Origin: an uncultured Eubacteriales bacterium
Lineage (GTDB): Bacteria; Bacillota; Clostridia; Christensenellales; CAG-138
Direction: 5' to 3'
DNA length: 64,000 nt
Assembly: GCA_900545265.1 (NCBI GenBank)
Contig: UQYI01000006.1
Span: forward strand, 40,681-104,680
The notes under the pieces are model-generated. The model had not been told where the DNA came from. It was given only the letters and a program-made list of their open reading frames with translations, and did not search any database. Every line of letters begins with the position of its first letter. Position 1 is the first letter of the stretch. Below, piece after piece: positions 35,202 to 44,123 of this stretch. Made by a program: the position numbers and the translations under genes.

Positions 35202-35657
35202 TCAGGGGAGAAGCTCTTCCGTCCAGTTGGCGCTCTGGATCAGGGTGTCTACCCGGCGGAGTTCCGCACAAATCTGATCGCACTTTTTCTGGTATGCCTG
35301 CACGGGTATGGCGCTGAGTATTTTTATCTCCGTCCGGGTGGCTCGATGAGCGGTGCTGCGGGCTGTCTCCAGGACGTTGCGGTACAGATGCACCTGACGG
35401 GTTAGCCGATCCCGTTTAGACAGCAGAGCGGTCAGAGTGCCTTCCGGTGTGGTCACGGCGCAGTTGGTGGCATTGATCCGCTCCGCCAGTGCTTCCAGGT
35501 GCAGCAGGCAGCTTTCCGTCTCCTCCATCAGCGCCAGAGGATCCTCCGGGGGCGTTTCCCCCTCCTGCACCAGGGCACTGGACTGAATGCGGGCCTCCAG
35601 CTGATCTATGCGCTTTTGCAGATCCGCCCGCTCCTGCAGGGCTTCCGCCAGTTTCAT
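35202..35657 (-). CDS. DIP1984-family coiled-coil protein
   Basis: A 151-residue, mostly helical protein of the DIP1984 (septicolysin-named) family. It opens MKLAEALQERADLQKRI, continues with heptad-rich helices, and ends RRVDTLIQSANWTEELL, the family hallmark. The biochemical function is unknown; members are small cytosolic proteins found sporadically, suggesting lateral transfer. No signal peptide is seen. It is monocistronic, between ftsZ and deoD. Confidence 0.85.
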   Translation of the reverse strand: MKLAEALQERADLQKRIDQLEARIQSSALVQEGETPPEDPLALMEETESCLLHLEALAERINATNCAVTTPEGTLTALLSKRDRLTRQVHLYRNVLETARSTAHRATRTEIKILSAIPVQAYQKKCDQICAELRRVDTLIQSANWTEELLP

Positions 35658-35754
35658 ATGCGGCTCCTTTCCGGGCGATGTACGCTCTGTTCTTATTGAA
35701 AAAGTTGAAAAAGAAACAGGCCGGCGCAGACAGGACCGGCCCGTGTAAAACGGT

Positions 35755-36465
35755 TTATGCTTCCGCCACGTCCAGCGCTACCTGGATCATGTCGTGGAAG
35801 GCGTTCTGGCGCTGCTCGGGAGTGGTCTCCTCGCCGCTGAAGATCAGATCGGAAATGGTGCAGGTGCACAGGGCCTTTTTCCCGGCCCGGGCGGCGTTCA
35901 TATACAGGGCGGCAGATTCCATCTCTACGGCCAGCACTCCCATTTTTGTCCAGGCGCCCTGATCAACGGCGTCGTTGTAAAAGGTGTCGGAAGAAAGAAT
36001 GTTGCCCACCTTGTAGGGAAGCCCCTTGCTTTCGCAGTTTTCCGCCGCCTTGCGCAGCAGGCCAAAGTCTGCAATGGGAGCAAAGGTGCCGGGCAGGGCA
36101 AAGTTGTGAGCATAGTTGGAGTTGGTGCAGGCGCCCTGGGCAATGACGATATCAAACAGCTTCAGGTTCCGGTTGAGTCCTCCGGCAGAGCCTACCCGAA
36201 TGATGCTTTCCACATTGAACACGTTGTACAGCTCATAGGAATAGATGCCGATGGAGGGCATCCCCATGCCGCTGGCCATAACGGAGACCCGCTTGCCCTT
36301 GTAATAACCCGTATAGCCCTGAATGCCCCGGATATTGTTCACCAGCTTGGCATCGGTCAGATAGGTCTCGGCAATCATTTTGGCCCGCAGGGGGTCTCCG
36401 GGCATGAGTACGGTCTTGGCAAAATCTTCCGGCGTGCAGCCAATGTGAGGGGTAAGAGTAGACAT
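35755..36465 (-). CDS. deoD: Purine nucleoside phosphorylase, DeoD type
   Basis: A 236-residue hexameric-type phosphorylase opening with TPHIGCTPEDFAKTVLMPGDPLRAK and containing the phosphate-contacting RVGSAGG stretch and the later VEMESAALY nucleoside-binding motif. It cleaves purine (deoxy)ribonucleosides with phosphate to free base and sugar-1-phosphate for salvage. A GGAGG site precedes the ATG and a good promoter lies upstream. No other salvage gene is adjacent. Confidence 0.96.
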   Translation of the reverse strand: MSTLTPHIGCTPEDFAKTVLMPGDPLRAKMIAETYLTDAKLVNNIRGIQGYTGYYKGKRVSVMASGMGMPSIGIYSYELYNVFNVESIIRVGSAGGLNRNLKLFDIVIAQGACTNSNYAHNFALPGTFAPIADFGLLRKAAENCESKGLPYKVGNILSSDTFYNDAVDQGAWTKMGVLAVEMESAALYMNAARAGKKALCTCTISDLIFSGEETTPEQRQNAFHDMIQVALDVAEA

Positions 36466-36505
36466 AGATCCTCCAATAATTCAAGATAAAACGGTGGTTA
36501 CCCGT

Positions 36506-36534
36506 ATTTTATCACAGAACGGTCTTTCTGGCAA
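36506..36534 (-). promoter_or_regulatory. Promoter of deoD
   Basis: On the minus strand, TTGCCA (36529-36534), 17 bases, TAAAAT (36506-36511), about 40 bases before the deoD start. Confidence 0.65.
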
Positions 36535-36707
36535 CGGGAAAAAGAGTATGATGCTGCACACATGTCTTACGGCAGTCATTTTAAAGGGACGGGCACTCTT
36601 TTTACAGATCTGGACGCAATGGTCCGGACGGTGCTTTTCGGCCGCAAAAGCATCTATAGCTTTACAGTTATCCCGTATGACGGAGAGAAAATCCTGCAGA
36701 TATGGGG

Positions 36708-37020
36708 TCAAAGACAAAGATTCGGCTTTGGCAGGGCATACTGCCCCCACCAGGGTTTTTGATCTGCCAGGGCGAGCAGGTCTTCTTCACATACTGATAA
36801 TTCGGGGCGTTCCCAGCTGTTTTCATGGACGGGGTTCATAAAATGGCAGCGCCCGTCATATCCGGAAAACATGGCGGCGTGTTTGCCGTATGGGGCCGGA
36901 AAGGTATGCATCCTCTTCTTTGGAAAACAGCCAGAGCGGTTTGATCTCCGGCGCGATTTTGCGGTCTTCCGTATCTATGCCTTCGCATGCCGGCAGCCCG
37001 GCCGGAGCGGCATAGGAACA
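36708..37020 (-). pseudogene. Decayed gene of unknown type
   Basis: Two minus-strand frames give protein-like sequence that changes frame near 36908. Upstream, codons read as ACEGIDTEDRKIAP then PLWLFSKEEDAYL. Downstream, another frame reads as HAAMFSGYDGRCHFMNPVHEN to a stop at 36708. The second part vaguely resembles the His-Asn end of papain-like C39 or BtrH-type peptidases, which is weak. No ribosome site or full-length frame exists. The rest of 36535-37252 shows nothing I can support. Confidence 0.35.
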
Positions 37021-37252
37021 GGATGCTTTAACAATGTATATACTTCATAAAAAGCCCCGCTTTCCCGGAGAAATGGCTATAGTATATGCGGGTCAGCTCC
37101 GAAAACAAGACCTGAAGAAGCTGTTGTTTCGGCATACCATTGAATAAAAAGCGGCAGGGGAGCATCCCTGCCGTTTTTGCGAAAGCAGCACATATGCTGC
37201 GGCCTCTCATCCTGTCTGTTTCCAACAAGGAAACAAAGGGCAGCCTTTGCTT

Positions 37253-39274
37253 CTATTTTCTGGTGCGTCCCCGGGACCGCTTCTGGGAACCGATCATGCC
37301 CGGACGTATCTTCCGGGAGGGAGCTACTTCTTCGCCGGAGAGGCGCTTGATCTCATCCCTGAGCTTGGCGGCCTGTTCAAATTCCAGCTCCCGTGCGGCC
37401 TGCTGCATCTGCTGCTGCAGCAGAGCGATGCGCTCCTTACGCTTTCCCATATCTTCTTCAAAGACAGGGGATTCGGCTTTATGGGAGATCATCAAAGTGT
37501 CCGCCACTTCTTTGATGATGGTTTTGGGCACGATGCCGTGCTCCCGGTTATAGGCCATCTGTATGCCCCGGCGGCGTTCCGTTTCTTCCATGGCCCGTGC
37601 CATGGAGGGGGTTATGGTATCGGCGTAGAGGATGACCCGGGCTTCGGCATTTCGTGCGGCCCGGCCGATGGTCTGTATAAGGGAGGTCTCCGAACGCAGG
37701 AAGCCTTCCTTATCCGCATCCAGAATGGCGACCAGTCCCACCTCCGGCAGGTCCAGTCCCTCCCGCAGCAGGTTGATGCCCACCAGCACGTCAAAGTCTC
37801 CCAGCCGCAGATCCCGAATGATCTCCATGCGGTCCAGTGTATCGATATCGCTGTGCATATACCGGACCCGGACTCCCATGCCCTCCAGATATTCCGTCAG
37901 GTTCTCCGCCATGCGTTTGGTCAGGGTGGTGATCAGGGTGCGGAATCCTTTTTGCGCCGTCATCCGCACTTCGGAAAGAATATCGTCTATCTGTCCTTCA
38001 ATGGGGCGAACTGTCACCTCCGGGTCCACCAGCCCTGTGGGCCGCAGGATCTGTTCGGCCACCTGGCTGGCCCTTTGCAGCTCCCACTGGCCCGGGGTGG
38101 CGGAAACGCAGAGCATCTGGGGGATCCGGGTAAGGAACTCATCAAAGGTCAGGGGCCGGTTGTCAAAGGCCGAGGGCAGGCGGAAGCCGTATTTCACCAG
38201 TTCCGTTTTTCGGGCCAGATCTCCACGGTACATGGCCCCGATCTGGGGGATGGTCACATGGCTTTCATCCACAATAAGCAGAAAGTCTTTGGGAAAATAG
38301 TCGATGAGGGTATAGGGGGGCTCCCCGGGCTTTCGGCCGTCAAAATAACGGGCATAGTTCTCTATGCCGTTACAGTAGCCGATCTCCAGCATCATCTCCA
38401 TGTCGTGGGTCACCCGCTGCTCGATGCGCTCGGCTTCCAGAGGCTGCTCGTTGTCCAGAAACATCTGCTTCTGCCTGTGCATATCCGCCTCTATGTTCCC
38501 CATGGCGCTTTTGAGCTTTTCCGCCCCGGTGGCATAATGGGTGGCGGGGAAGATGGCCGCATGGTCGCAGACGGCCAGCAGTTCGCCGGTAAGGGCGTTG
38601 ATCTCGGTAATCCTGTCGATCTCATCCCCGAAGAAGCTGACCCGGTAGGCGCTGTTTTTGGAGCCCATGGGGAAAATATCCAGAATATCTCCCCTGACCC
38701 GGAAGGTGCCCCGCTGAAAGTCCATGTCGTTTCGCTGGAACTGAATCTCCACCAGCCGGCGCATGACCTCGTTGCGCTCTATCTCCATGCCCGGCCGCAG
38801 GGAGATGGAGAGCTTCAGGTATTCCGTAGGATCTCCCAGTGCATAGATGCAGGAAACGGAGGAAACGATGATCACATCCCTCCGCTCGTTCAGGGCGCAG
38901 GTGGCGGAATGCCGCAGCCGGTCGATCTCTTCGTTGACGGCGGTGGTCTTTTCTATATAGGTGTCGGAAGAGGCAATGTAGGCTTCGGGCTGGTAGTAAT
39001 CGTAATAAGAGACGAAATACTCCACCGCACTGTCCGGAAAAAAGGCCCGCAGCTCGCTGCAAAGCTGGGCGGCCAGGGTCTTGTTGTGGGCCAGCACCAG
39101 CGTGGGCTTCTGCACCTGCTCAATGACCTTGGCCATGGTATAGGTCTTGCCGCTGCCGGTAACACCCAGCAGCACCTGGAGCTTGTCACCCGCCAGCACG
39201 CCCCGGGACAGCTTTTCTATGGCCTGGGGCTGGTCTCCCTGAGGGGAGAAGGGGGATACTACATGAAAGCCCAT
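37253..39274 (-). CDS. uvrB: Excinuclease ABC subunit B
   Basis: A 673-residue UvrB of normal length. Walker A is GVTGSGKTYT near residues 38-47, the damage-probing beta-hairpin region is YYDYYQPEAY near 92-101, helicase motifs follow, and the C-terminal UVR motif that binds UvrC lies in the Gln/Glu-rich tail (about 625-660). It verifies DNA lesions handed over by UvrA and positions UvrC for incision. uvrA and uvrC are not in the window. It starts two bases after the Dabb gene stop, so the two share a transcript. Confidence 0.97.
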   Translation of the reverse strand: MGFHVVSPFSPQGDQPQAIEKLSRGVLAGDKLQVLLGVTGSGKTYTMAKVIEQVQKPTLVLAHNKTLAAQLCSELRAFFPDSAVEYFVSYYDYYQPEAYIASSDTYIEKTTAVNEEIDRLRHSATCALNERRDVIIVSSVSCIYALGDPTEYLKLSISLRPGMEIERNEVMRRLVEIQFQRNDMDFQRGTFRVRGDILDIFPMGSKNSAYRVSFFGDEIDRITEINALTGELLAVCDHAAIFPATHYATGAEKLKSAMGNIEADMHRQKQMFLDNEQPLEAERIEQRVTHDMEMMLEIGYCNGIENYARYFDGRKPGEPPYTLIDYFPKDFLLIVDESHVTIPQIGAMYRGDLARKTELVKYGFRLPSAFDNRPLTFDEFLTRIPQMLCVSATPGQWELQRASQVAEQILRPTGLVDPEVTVRPIEGQIDDILSEVRMTAQKGFRTLITTLTKRMAENLTEYLEGMGVRVRYMHSDIDTLDRMEIIRDLRLGDFDVLVGINLLREGLDLPEVGLVAILDADKEGFLRSETSLIQTIGRAARNAEARVILYADTITPSMARAMEETERRRGIQMAYNREHGIVPKTIIKEVADTLMISHKAESPVFEEDMGKRKERIALLQQQMQQAARELEFEQAAKLRDEIKRLSGEEVAPSRKIRPGMIGSQKRSRGRTRK

Positions 39275-39276
39275 AC

Positions 39277-39561
39277 TCAGCAGCTGTAGTCCGCCGTGTG
39301 GGACTCGGTCACATGTGCGTGGATGTATTTGCGCACTTCGTTATGATGGGGGTCCTTATCGTAGACCTCGTACCCCGCTCTGTCCCGGAAGGTGACGATC
39401 AGACAGGCGTCATAGCTGCGGGGGCCGTGGAGCTCGTCCGTATGATAGGTCATATCCGCGATCTCGGGGATCAGGGCGGGAAGGGTCAGCAGGCGGCGCC
39501 CCGCTTCTGCGGCGCACACTTCGGGATCCCGGAATTTGAAAAGAAGCACATGCTGAAACAT
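39277..39561 (-). CDS. Dabb-family stress-response protein
   Basis: A 94-residue ferredoxin-like (dimeric alpha/beta barrel) protein opening MFQHVLLFKFRDPEV, the family's characteristic start, with a DLVVTF-like strand (ACLIVTFRD) and the later YDKDPHHNEVRKYI helix. Homologues are dimers of mostly unknown role, some linked to salt or stress response. GGAGG precedes the ATG. It is the first gene of the unit that ends with uvrB. Confidence 0.9.
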   Translation of the reverse strand: MFQHVLLFKFRDPEVCAAEAGRRLLTLPALIPEIADMTYHTDELHGPRSYDACLIVTFRDRAGYEVYDKDPHHNEVRKYIHAHVTESHTADYSC

Positions 39562-39602
39562 AACAGCCTCCTTTGGGGCACAGCCCCTGAAAATCTGCTT
39601 CC

Positions 39603-39631
39603 ATTATACCCGCATCCGGCGTCTTATACAA
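39603..39631 (-). promoter_or_regulatory. Promoter of Dabb-uvrB
   Basis: On the minus strand, TTGTAT (39626-39631), 17 bases, TATAAT (39603-39608). It is divergent from the ABC-exporter promoter 70 bases away. No LexA-type SOS box was noticed. Confidence 0.65.
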
Positions 39632-39673
39632 TGAAAGTTTACACACTGTACGCAACCTTACATGCTTTTTTAA

Positions 39674-39702
39674 TTGAAGAAAGAAAGGAAGCATTGTATA
39701 AT
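39674..39702 (+). promoter_or_regulatory. Promoter of the ABC-exporter operon
   Basis: TTGAAG (39674-39679), 17 bases, TATAAT (39697-39702), about 60 bases before the first exporter gene. Confidence 0.65.
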
Positions 39703-39763
39703 TAAGGTCTATACTACCGGTTTTGCGGGTCTTTTCCCGGCCGGATCAGAGGAGGGAGCAACC

Positions 39764-41587
39764 ATGCAGAAAGAAACGTCCCCCGGAAAAAAGCCCGGGT
39801 TGGGGGCGCTGGCGGAATGCATAAAAGGATACTGGCTGCCTACGGTGCTGACACCGCTGCTGATGGTCTGCGAGGTGGTCATGGAGGTGCTTATCCCCAT
39901 GCTCATGGCGGCTATTGTAGACGGAGGCCTGTACCGGCAGGAGGAGTTTCTGCTGCGGGAATACTTTTCTCCGGAACTGATCGCCAATAATAAAAAGTTC
40001 ATTCTGGTGCTGGGGGGATTGATGATCCTCTTTTCTCTGCTGTCGCTGTTTTTCGGCTCGCTGGGAGCCAGAACATGCGCCGTGGCTACCATGGGCTTTT
40101 CCAAAAATCTGCGCAAGCGGGTCTTTGATAAGATCGAGACCTTTTCCTTTGCCAATACAGACAAGTTCTCCGTGCCTTCGCTGGTCATGCGCTGCACCAC
40201 GGATGTGACTAACCTGCAGAATACCTTTTCTCAGGTCATCCGGATGCTCTTCCGGGGGCCTTTCATGGTGGTGCTGGGAGCCATTATGGCCATACGCATC
40301 GACCGGGAGCTGAGCCGCACCTTCCTGATCGCTCTGCCCATACTGGCGGCGGCGCTGTTTGTATTGCTGAAGATCGGCTTTCCCCGGTTCACGGCCATGT
40401 TCAAAAAGTATGATGATATGAACGCCCATGTGCAGGAAGATCTGGTGGCCATCCGTGAGGTCAAATCCTTCGTCCGGCAGGAATACGAAAAGCAGCGCTT
40501 CAACACCTATGCCAACACCCTGCAGAAGGCACAGGTCTATGCCGAAAAAATGTTCTCCTTTGCCGGGCCCATCCAGATGCTGGTCATGTGGTCCTGCACC
40601 ATTATCCTGCTGGCCATAGGAGGGCGCCGGGTCATGGTGGTTGGGGATATCCATGCCGGGGCGCTGACCAGCCTTATCTCCTATACCTCCCAGATCGTGG
40701 GAAGCCTGGCCATGCTTTCCTTTATTTCCATTTCCATCGGCATGGCCCGGGTGTCTTTCGGCCGTATTGCGGAGATCCTGGGGGAGGTCCCGGATATTCA
40801 GGGACCGGAGTCCGACCTGAAAGTGGAAGACGGCGGCATCGTGTTTGATCACGTTTCCTTCAGCTATACCCGTTCCAAAGAGAATCTGACTCTGGTGGAT
40901 ATCGACCTGCACATTGCTCCCGGGGAGACCATCGGGGTGGTGGGGGGTACCGGCGACGGAAAGAGCACGCTGGTCCAGCTGATCCCCCGGTTTTATGATG
41001 TGCTGGAAGGGGCCGTGTATCTGGGCGGGCGAAACGTAAAGGAATATTCTCTTTACGAGCTGAGGGAGAGCGTATCCATGGTGCTGCAAAAGAACACGCT
41101 GTTTTCCGGCACCATTTACGAAAATCTTCTCTGGGGCAATCCCGGGGCTACCCGGGAGCAGGTGGAGGAAGCCTGCAGGGCCGCCTGCGCCCATGAGTTC
41201 ATAGAGCGGTTCCCCAAGGGATATGATACGGATCTGGGCCAGGGGGGCGTCAACGTTTCCGGCGGGCAGAAGCAGCGGCTGTGCATTGCCCGGGCTCTGC
41301 TGAAGAACCCCAAGGTGCTGATCCTGGATGATTCCACCAGCGCCGTGGACTCCGCAACGGATGAACGCATCCGCAAGGCACTGCGGGAGGCCTTGCCCCA
41401 ATGTACCAAGCTTATCATTGCCCAGCGTATCGCCTCCGTTCGCTTTGCCGACAGGATACTGGTCATGGAAAAGGGCCGGATCCTGGATGTGGGCAGCCAC
41501 GAGGAGCTGCTGGAGCGCTGCCCGGTGTACCAGCAGATCTTTGCTTCCCAAAACAGGGGAGAGCAGGAAGAGGGGAGGGATGCCTGA
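39764..41587 (+). CDS. Heterodimeric ABC exporter, subunit with degenerate ATPase
   Basis: A 607-residue fused membrane-ATPase subunit: six hydrophobic segments in the first 320 residues, then an ABC ATPase with Walker A GGTGDGKST (about 393-401), signature VSGGQ, and Walker B LILDD (about 520) where the usual catalytic Glu is Asp. A degenerate site of this kind is typical of one half of BmrCD/TM287-288-like heterodimers. The ATG at 39764 has GAGGAGG; the longer frame upstream overlaps the promoter. The stop overlaps the partner's start (TGATG), giving coupled synthesis. It probably exports drugs, lipids or peptides; the substrate is unknown. Confidence 0.92.
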   Translation: MQKETSPGKKPGLGALAECIKGYWLPTVLTPLLMVCEVVMEVLIPMLMAAIVDGGLYRQEEFLLREYFSPELIANNKKFILVLGGLMILFSLLSLFFGSLGARTCAVATMGFSKNLRKRVFDKIETFSFANTDKFSVPSLVMRCTTDVTNLQNTFSQVIRMLFRGPFMVVLGAIMAIRIDRELSRTFLIALPILAAALFVLLKIGFPRFTAMFKKYDDMNAHVQEDLVAIREVKSFVRQEYEKQRFNTYANTLQKAQVYAEKMFSFAGPIQMLVMWSCTIILLAIGGRRVMVVGDIHAGALTSLISYTSQIVGSLAMLSFISISIGMARVSFGRIAEILGEVPDIQGPESDLKVEDGGIVFDHVSFSYTRSKENLTLVDIDLHIAPGETIGVVGGTGDGKSTLVQLIPRFYDVLEGAVYLGGRNVKEYSLYELRESVSMVLQKNTLFSGTIYENLLWGNPGATREQVEEACRAACAHEFIERFPKGYDTDLGQGGVNVSGGQKQRLCIARALLKNPKVLILDDSTSAVDSATDERIRKALREALPQCTKLIIAQRIASVRFADRILVMEKGRILDVGSHEELLERCPVYQQIFASQNRGEQEEGRDA

Positions 41588-43416
41588 TGCCAAGACGGGA
41601 TGCTATTGCCATGAAGCTCAACGGGAAGTACAGGCCGGATTCCGCCCTGAGCACCCTGAAGCGGCTGTTTACCTATTATAAAAACTGTCGGCTCTGTCTG
41701 ACGCTGGCGGTATTGTTTATCCTGCTGTATGCCGCTTCCACCATTCTGGCCGCCTATATGATGAAGCCAGTGGTGAATCTGCTGGGAGAAAGCGGCGTTG
41801 TGACGGATGCCCGGCTGGCCCGATACACTGCCCTGCTCATAGGCATGGCAGCGCTGTACCTGACCGGCGCAGTCACCAACTTCCTGCTCAACCGGCTCAT
41901 GCTGGAATGTGCCAGCCGGGTGCTCTGCGCCCTGCGGATCGCCATGTTCGATAAGATGCAGGAGCTGCCACTGGCCTATTTCGATGCGCACCCCCACGGG
42001 GAGCTCATGAGCTACTACACCAATGATATAGACGCCATCCGGGAACTGCTGCATCACAGCATCACCCAGATGCTTATTTCCGTTATCAGTCTGGCGGGCG
42101 TCATGGCCATGATGCTCATTCTTTCCCCTGCTTTGTGCCTGATCGTAGCGGTCATGGCCGTGTGCGTGGTGCTGACCACCCGGCTCATAGGCCGCCGCAG
42201 CCGCAAAAATTTTTCCAGCCAGCAAAAGGCCACCGCTTCCGTCAACGGCTATATCGAAGAGATGATGGCCGGGCAGAAGGTGGTCATGGCCTTCAATCAC
42301 GAAAAGGCGGTCATGGAGGAATTTGACCGGCGGAACACCACTCTGTGCGGCTATGCCACACTGGCAGCTACTCTGGGCAATGTGATCGGCCCGGTCATGA
42401 ACAACCTCTCCCATATCTTTTATGCCATCACCGCCACCGTAGGCGTGCTGCTGACGATCCAGGGGGGCGTACTTATTGCGTTTCTCTCCTATATTCGTCA
42501 GTTTGCAGAACGGGTCAGCCAGATCTCCGAGCAGTTCAACTTCATCATGCAGGCTCTGGCCGGCGCTGAGCGGGTCTTTGACCTGATGGATGTGCCTGCC
42601 GAGCGGGATGAAGGGGGCTTCCGGCTGGTGCAGACCGGTGCCGGGGCATGGGAATGGGTCAAGGGCGAGGAGCGGGTGCCCCTGAAGGGGGATGTGCGCT
42701 TTAAGGATGTAACCTTCTCCTACGACGGGAAAAAGACCGTTCTCAAGGATGTGTCCCTTTATGCAAAGCCCGGCCAGAAGATCGCCTTTGTGGGCTCCAC
42801 CGGAGCGGGCAAGACCACCATCACAAATCTGATCAACCGCTTCTACGATGTGCAGGAAGGGGCCATCACCTATGACGGCATAGACGTAAAGGATATCCGC
42901 AAGGACGATCTGCGGCACTCTCTGGGCATGGTGCTGCAGGACATCCATCTGTTTACCGGCACGGTCATGGAAAATATCCGTTATGGCCGCCTGGACGCCA
43001 CGGACGAAGAATGTATCGCCGCCGCCAAAGTGGCCAATGCCCACTACTTTATCTCCCATCTGCCGCAGGGCTATGATACCCCCCTGTATTCCGACGGGGC
43101 CAATCTTTCTCAGGGGCAGCGGCAGCTCATTGCCATTGCCCGGGCGGCGGTTTCCGATCCCCCGGTGCTGATACTGGACGAAGCCACCAGTTCCATCGAT
43201 ACCCGTACGGAGAAGCTCATCGAACGGGGCATGGATGCCCTTATGGAGGGGCGGACGGTGTTCGTTATCGCCCACAGGCTTTCCACCGTGCGCAATTCCG
43301 ATGCCATCATGGTGCTGGAGCAGGGGCGGATCATCGAGCGGGGGAACCATCAGGAGCTTATGGCACAAAGGGGCCGGTATTATCAGCTGTATACCGGTAT
43401 GTTTGAACTTTCCTAA
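41587..43416 (+). CDS. Heterodimeric ABC exporter, catalytic subunit
   Basis: A 609-residue partner of the preceding gene, again with six membrane segments and an ABC ATPase. Its nucleotide site is canonical: Walker A GSTGAGKTT (about 402-410), signature LSQGQ, Walker B LILDEATSSID (about 528-538). So the heterodimer has one consensus and one degenerate site. The start at 41587 shares a base with the upstream stop and has GGGAGGG. An ATG 24 bases later is possible but lacks a good site. ung follows after 23 bases in the same direction. Confidence 0.92.
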   Translation: MPRRDAIAMKLNGKYRPDSALSTLKRLFTYYKNCRLCLTLAVLFILLYAASTILAAYMMKPVVNLLGESGVVTDARLARYTALLIGMAALYLTGAVTNFLLNRLMLECASRVLCALRIAMFDKMQELPLAYFDAHPHGELMSYYTNDIDAIRELLHHSITQMLISVISLAGVMAMMLILSPALCLIVAVMAVCVVLTTRLIGRRSRKNFSSQQKATASVNGYIEEMMAGQKVVMAFNHEKAVMEEFDRRNTTLCGYATLAATLGNVIGPVMNNLSHIFYAITATVGVLLTIQGGVLIAFLSYIRQFAERVSQISEQFNFIMQALAGAERVFDLMDVPAERDEGGFRLVQTGAGAWEWVKGEERVPLKGDVRFKDVTFSYDGKKTVLKDVSLYAKPGQKIAFVGSTGAGKTTITNLINRFYDVQEGAITYDGIDVKDIRKDDLRHSLGMVLQDIHLFTGTVMENIRYGRLDATDEECIAAAKVANAHYFISHLPQGYDTPLYSDGANLSQGQRQLIAIARAAVSDPPVLILDEATSSIDTRTEKLIERGMDALMEGRTVFVIAHRLSTVRNSDAIMVLEQGRIIERGNHQELMAQRGRYYQLYTGMFELS

Positions 43417-43439
43417 AACAGGCAGGCAAGGAGGCGGCA

Positions 43440-44108
43440 ATGGTACACATCGGCAACGATTGGGACGAAAGACTGGCGGGTGAGTTTGAAAAGGAATACT
43501 ACCTGGCACTGCGGCAGTTCCTCATAGAGGAATACCGCCGGTATCAGGTATATCCGGGTATGTACGATATTTTCAACGCTCTGAAGTACACCTCCTTTGC
43601 GGATACCAAGGTGGTGATCCTGGGGCAGGATCCCTATCACGGCCCGGGGCAGGCCCATGGTTTGTGCTTTTCGGTAAAAAAAGGAGTGGAGCCTCCGCCT
43701 TCGCTGCAGAATATCTTTAAGGAGCTTATGGAGGACGTGGGGATCCCCCGGCCGCCTCATGGCGAACTGACCTGCTGGGCCAGAGAGGGCGTGCTGCTGC
43801 TGAACACGGTGCTCACCGTTCGTGCTCACCAGCCTAACTCCCATAAAGGGAAGGGATGGGAGATCCTGACGGACAGGATCATCTCCGAACTTAACCATAA
43901 GACTACCCCCGTGGTGTTTTTGCTGTGGGGGGCCAATGCCCGGAGCAAAAAGAAGCTTATCACCAACCCTCAGCATGTTATACTGGAAACGGTGCATCCC
44001 AGCCCCTTGTCCGCATACGGCGGCTTTTTCGGCTGCAGGCATTTTTCTCAGGCGAACCGGGTGCTGGAGCAAAGCGGACAGGCACCCATAGACTGGACGG
44101 TGCGCTGA
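43440..44108 (+). CDS. ung: Uracil-DNA glycosylase, family 1
   Basis: A 222-residue family 1 enzyme. The water-activating loop GQDPYHG (catalytic Asp64) is at residues 62-68, and the DNA-intercalating HPSPLSAYGGFFG loop is near the C-terminus; it removes uracil from DNA. The second loop has a Gly where many homologues have Arg, a minor change. AAGGAGG precedes the ATG. Position between an ABC exporter and a lipoprotein gene suggests simple read-through rather than a functional link. Confidence 0.97.
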   Translation: MVHIGNDWDERLAGEFEKEYYLALRQFLIEEYRRYQVYPGMYDIFNALKYTSFADTKVVILGQDPYHGPGQAHGLCFSVKKGVEPPPSLQNIFKELMEDVGIPRPPHGELTCWAREGVLLLNTVLTVRAHQPNSHKGKGWEILTDRIISELNHKTTPVVFLLWGANARSKKKLITNPQHVILETVHPSPLSAYGGFFGCRHFSQANRVLEQSGQAPIDWTVR

Positions 44109-44123
44109 ACACAAGGAGGAACC

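Noticed and set aside
41116..43509. 797-residue minus-strand open frame opposite the ABC exporter
   Set aside because: Shadow frame; the plus strand encodes a complete ABC subunit with all motifs.
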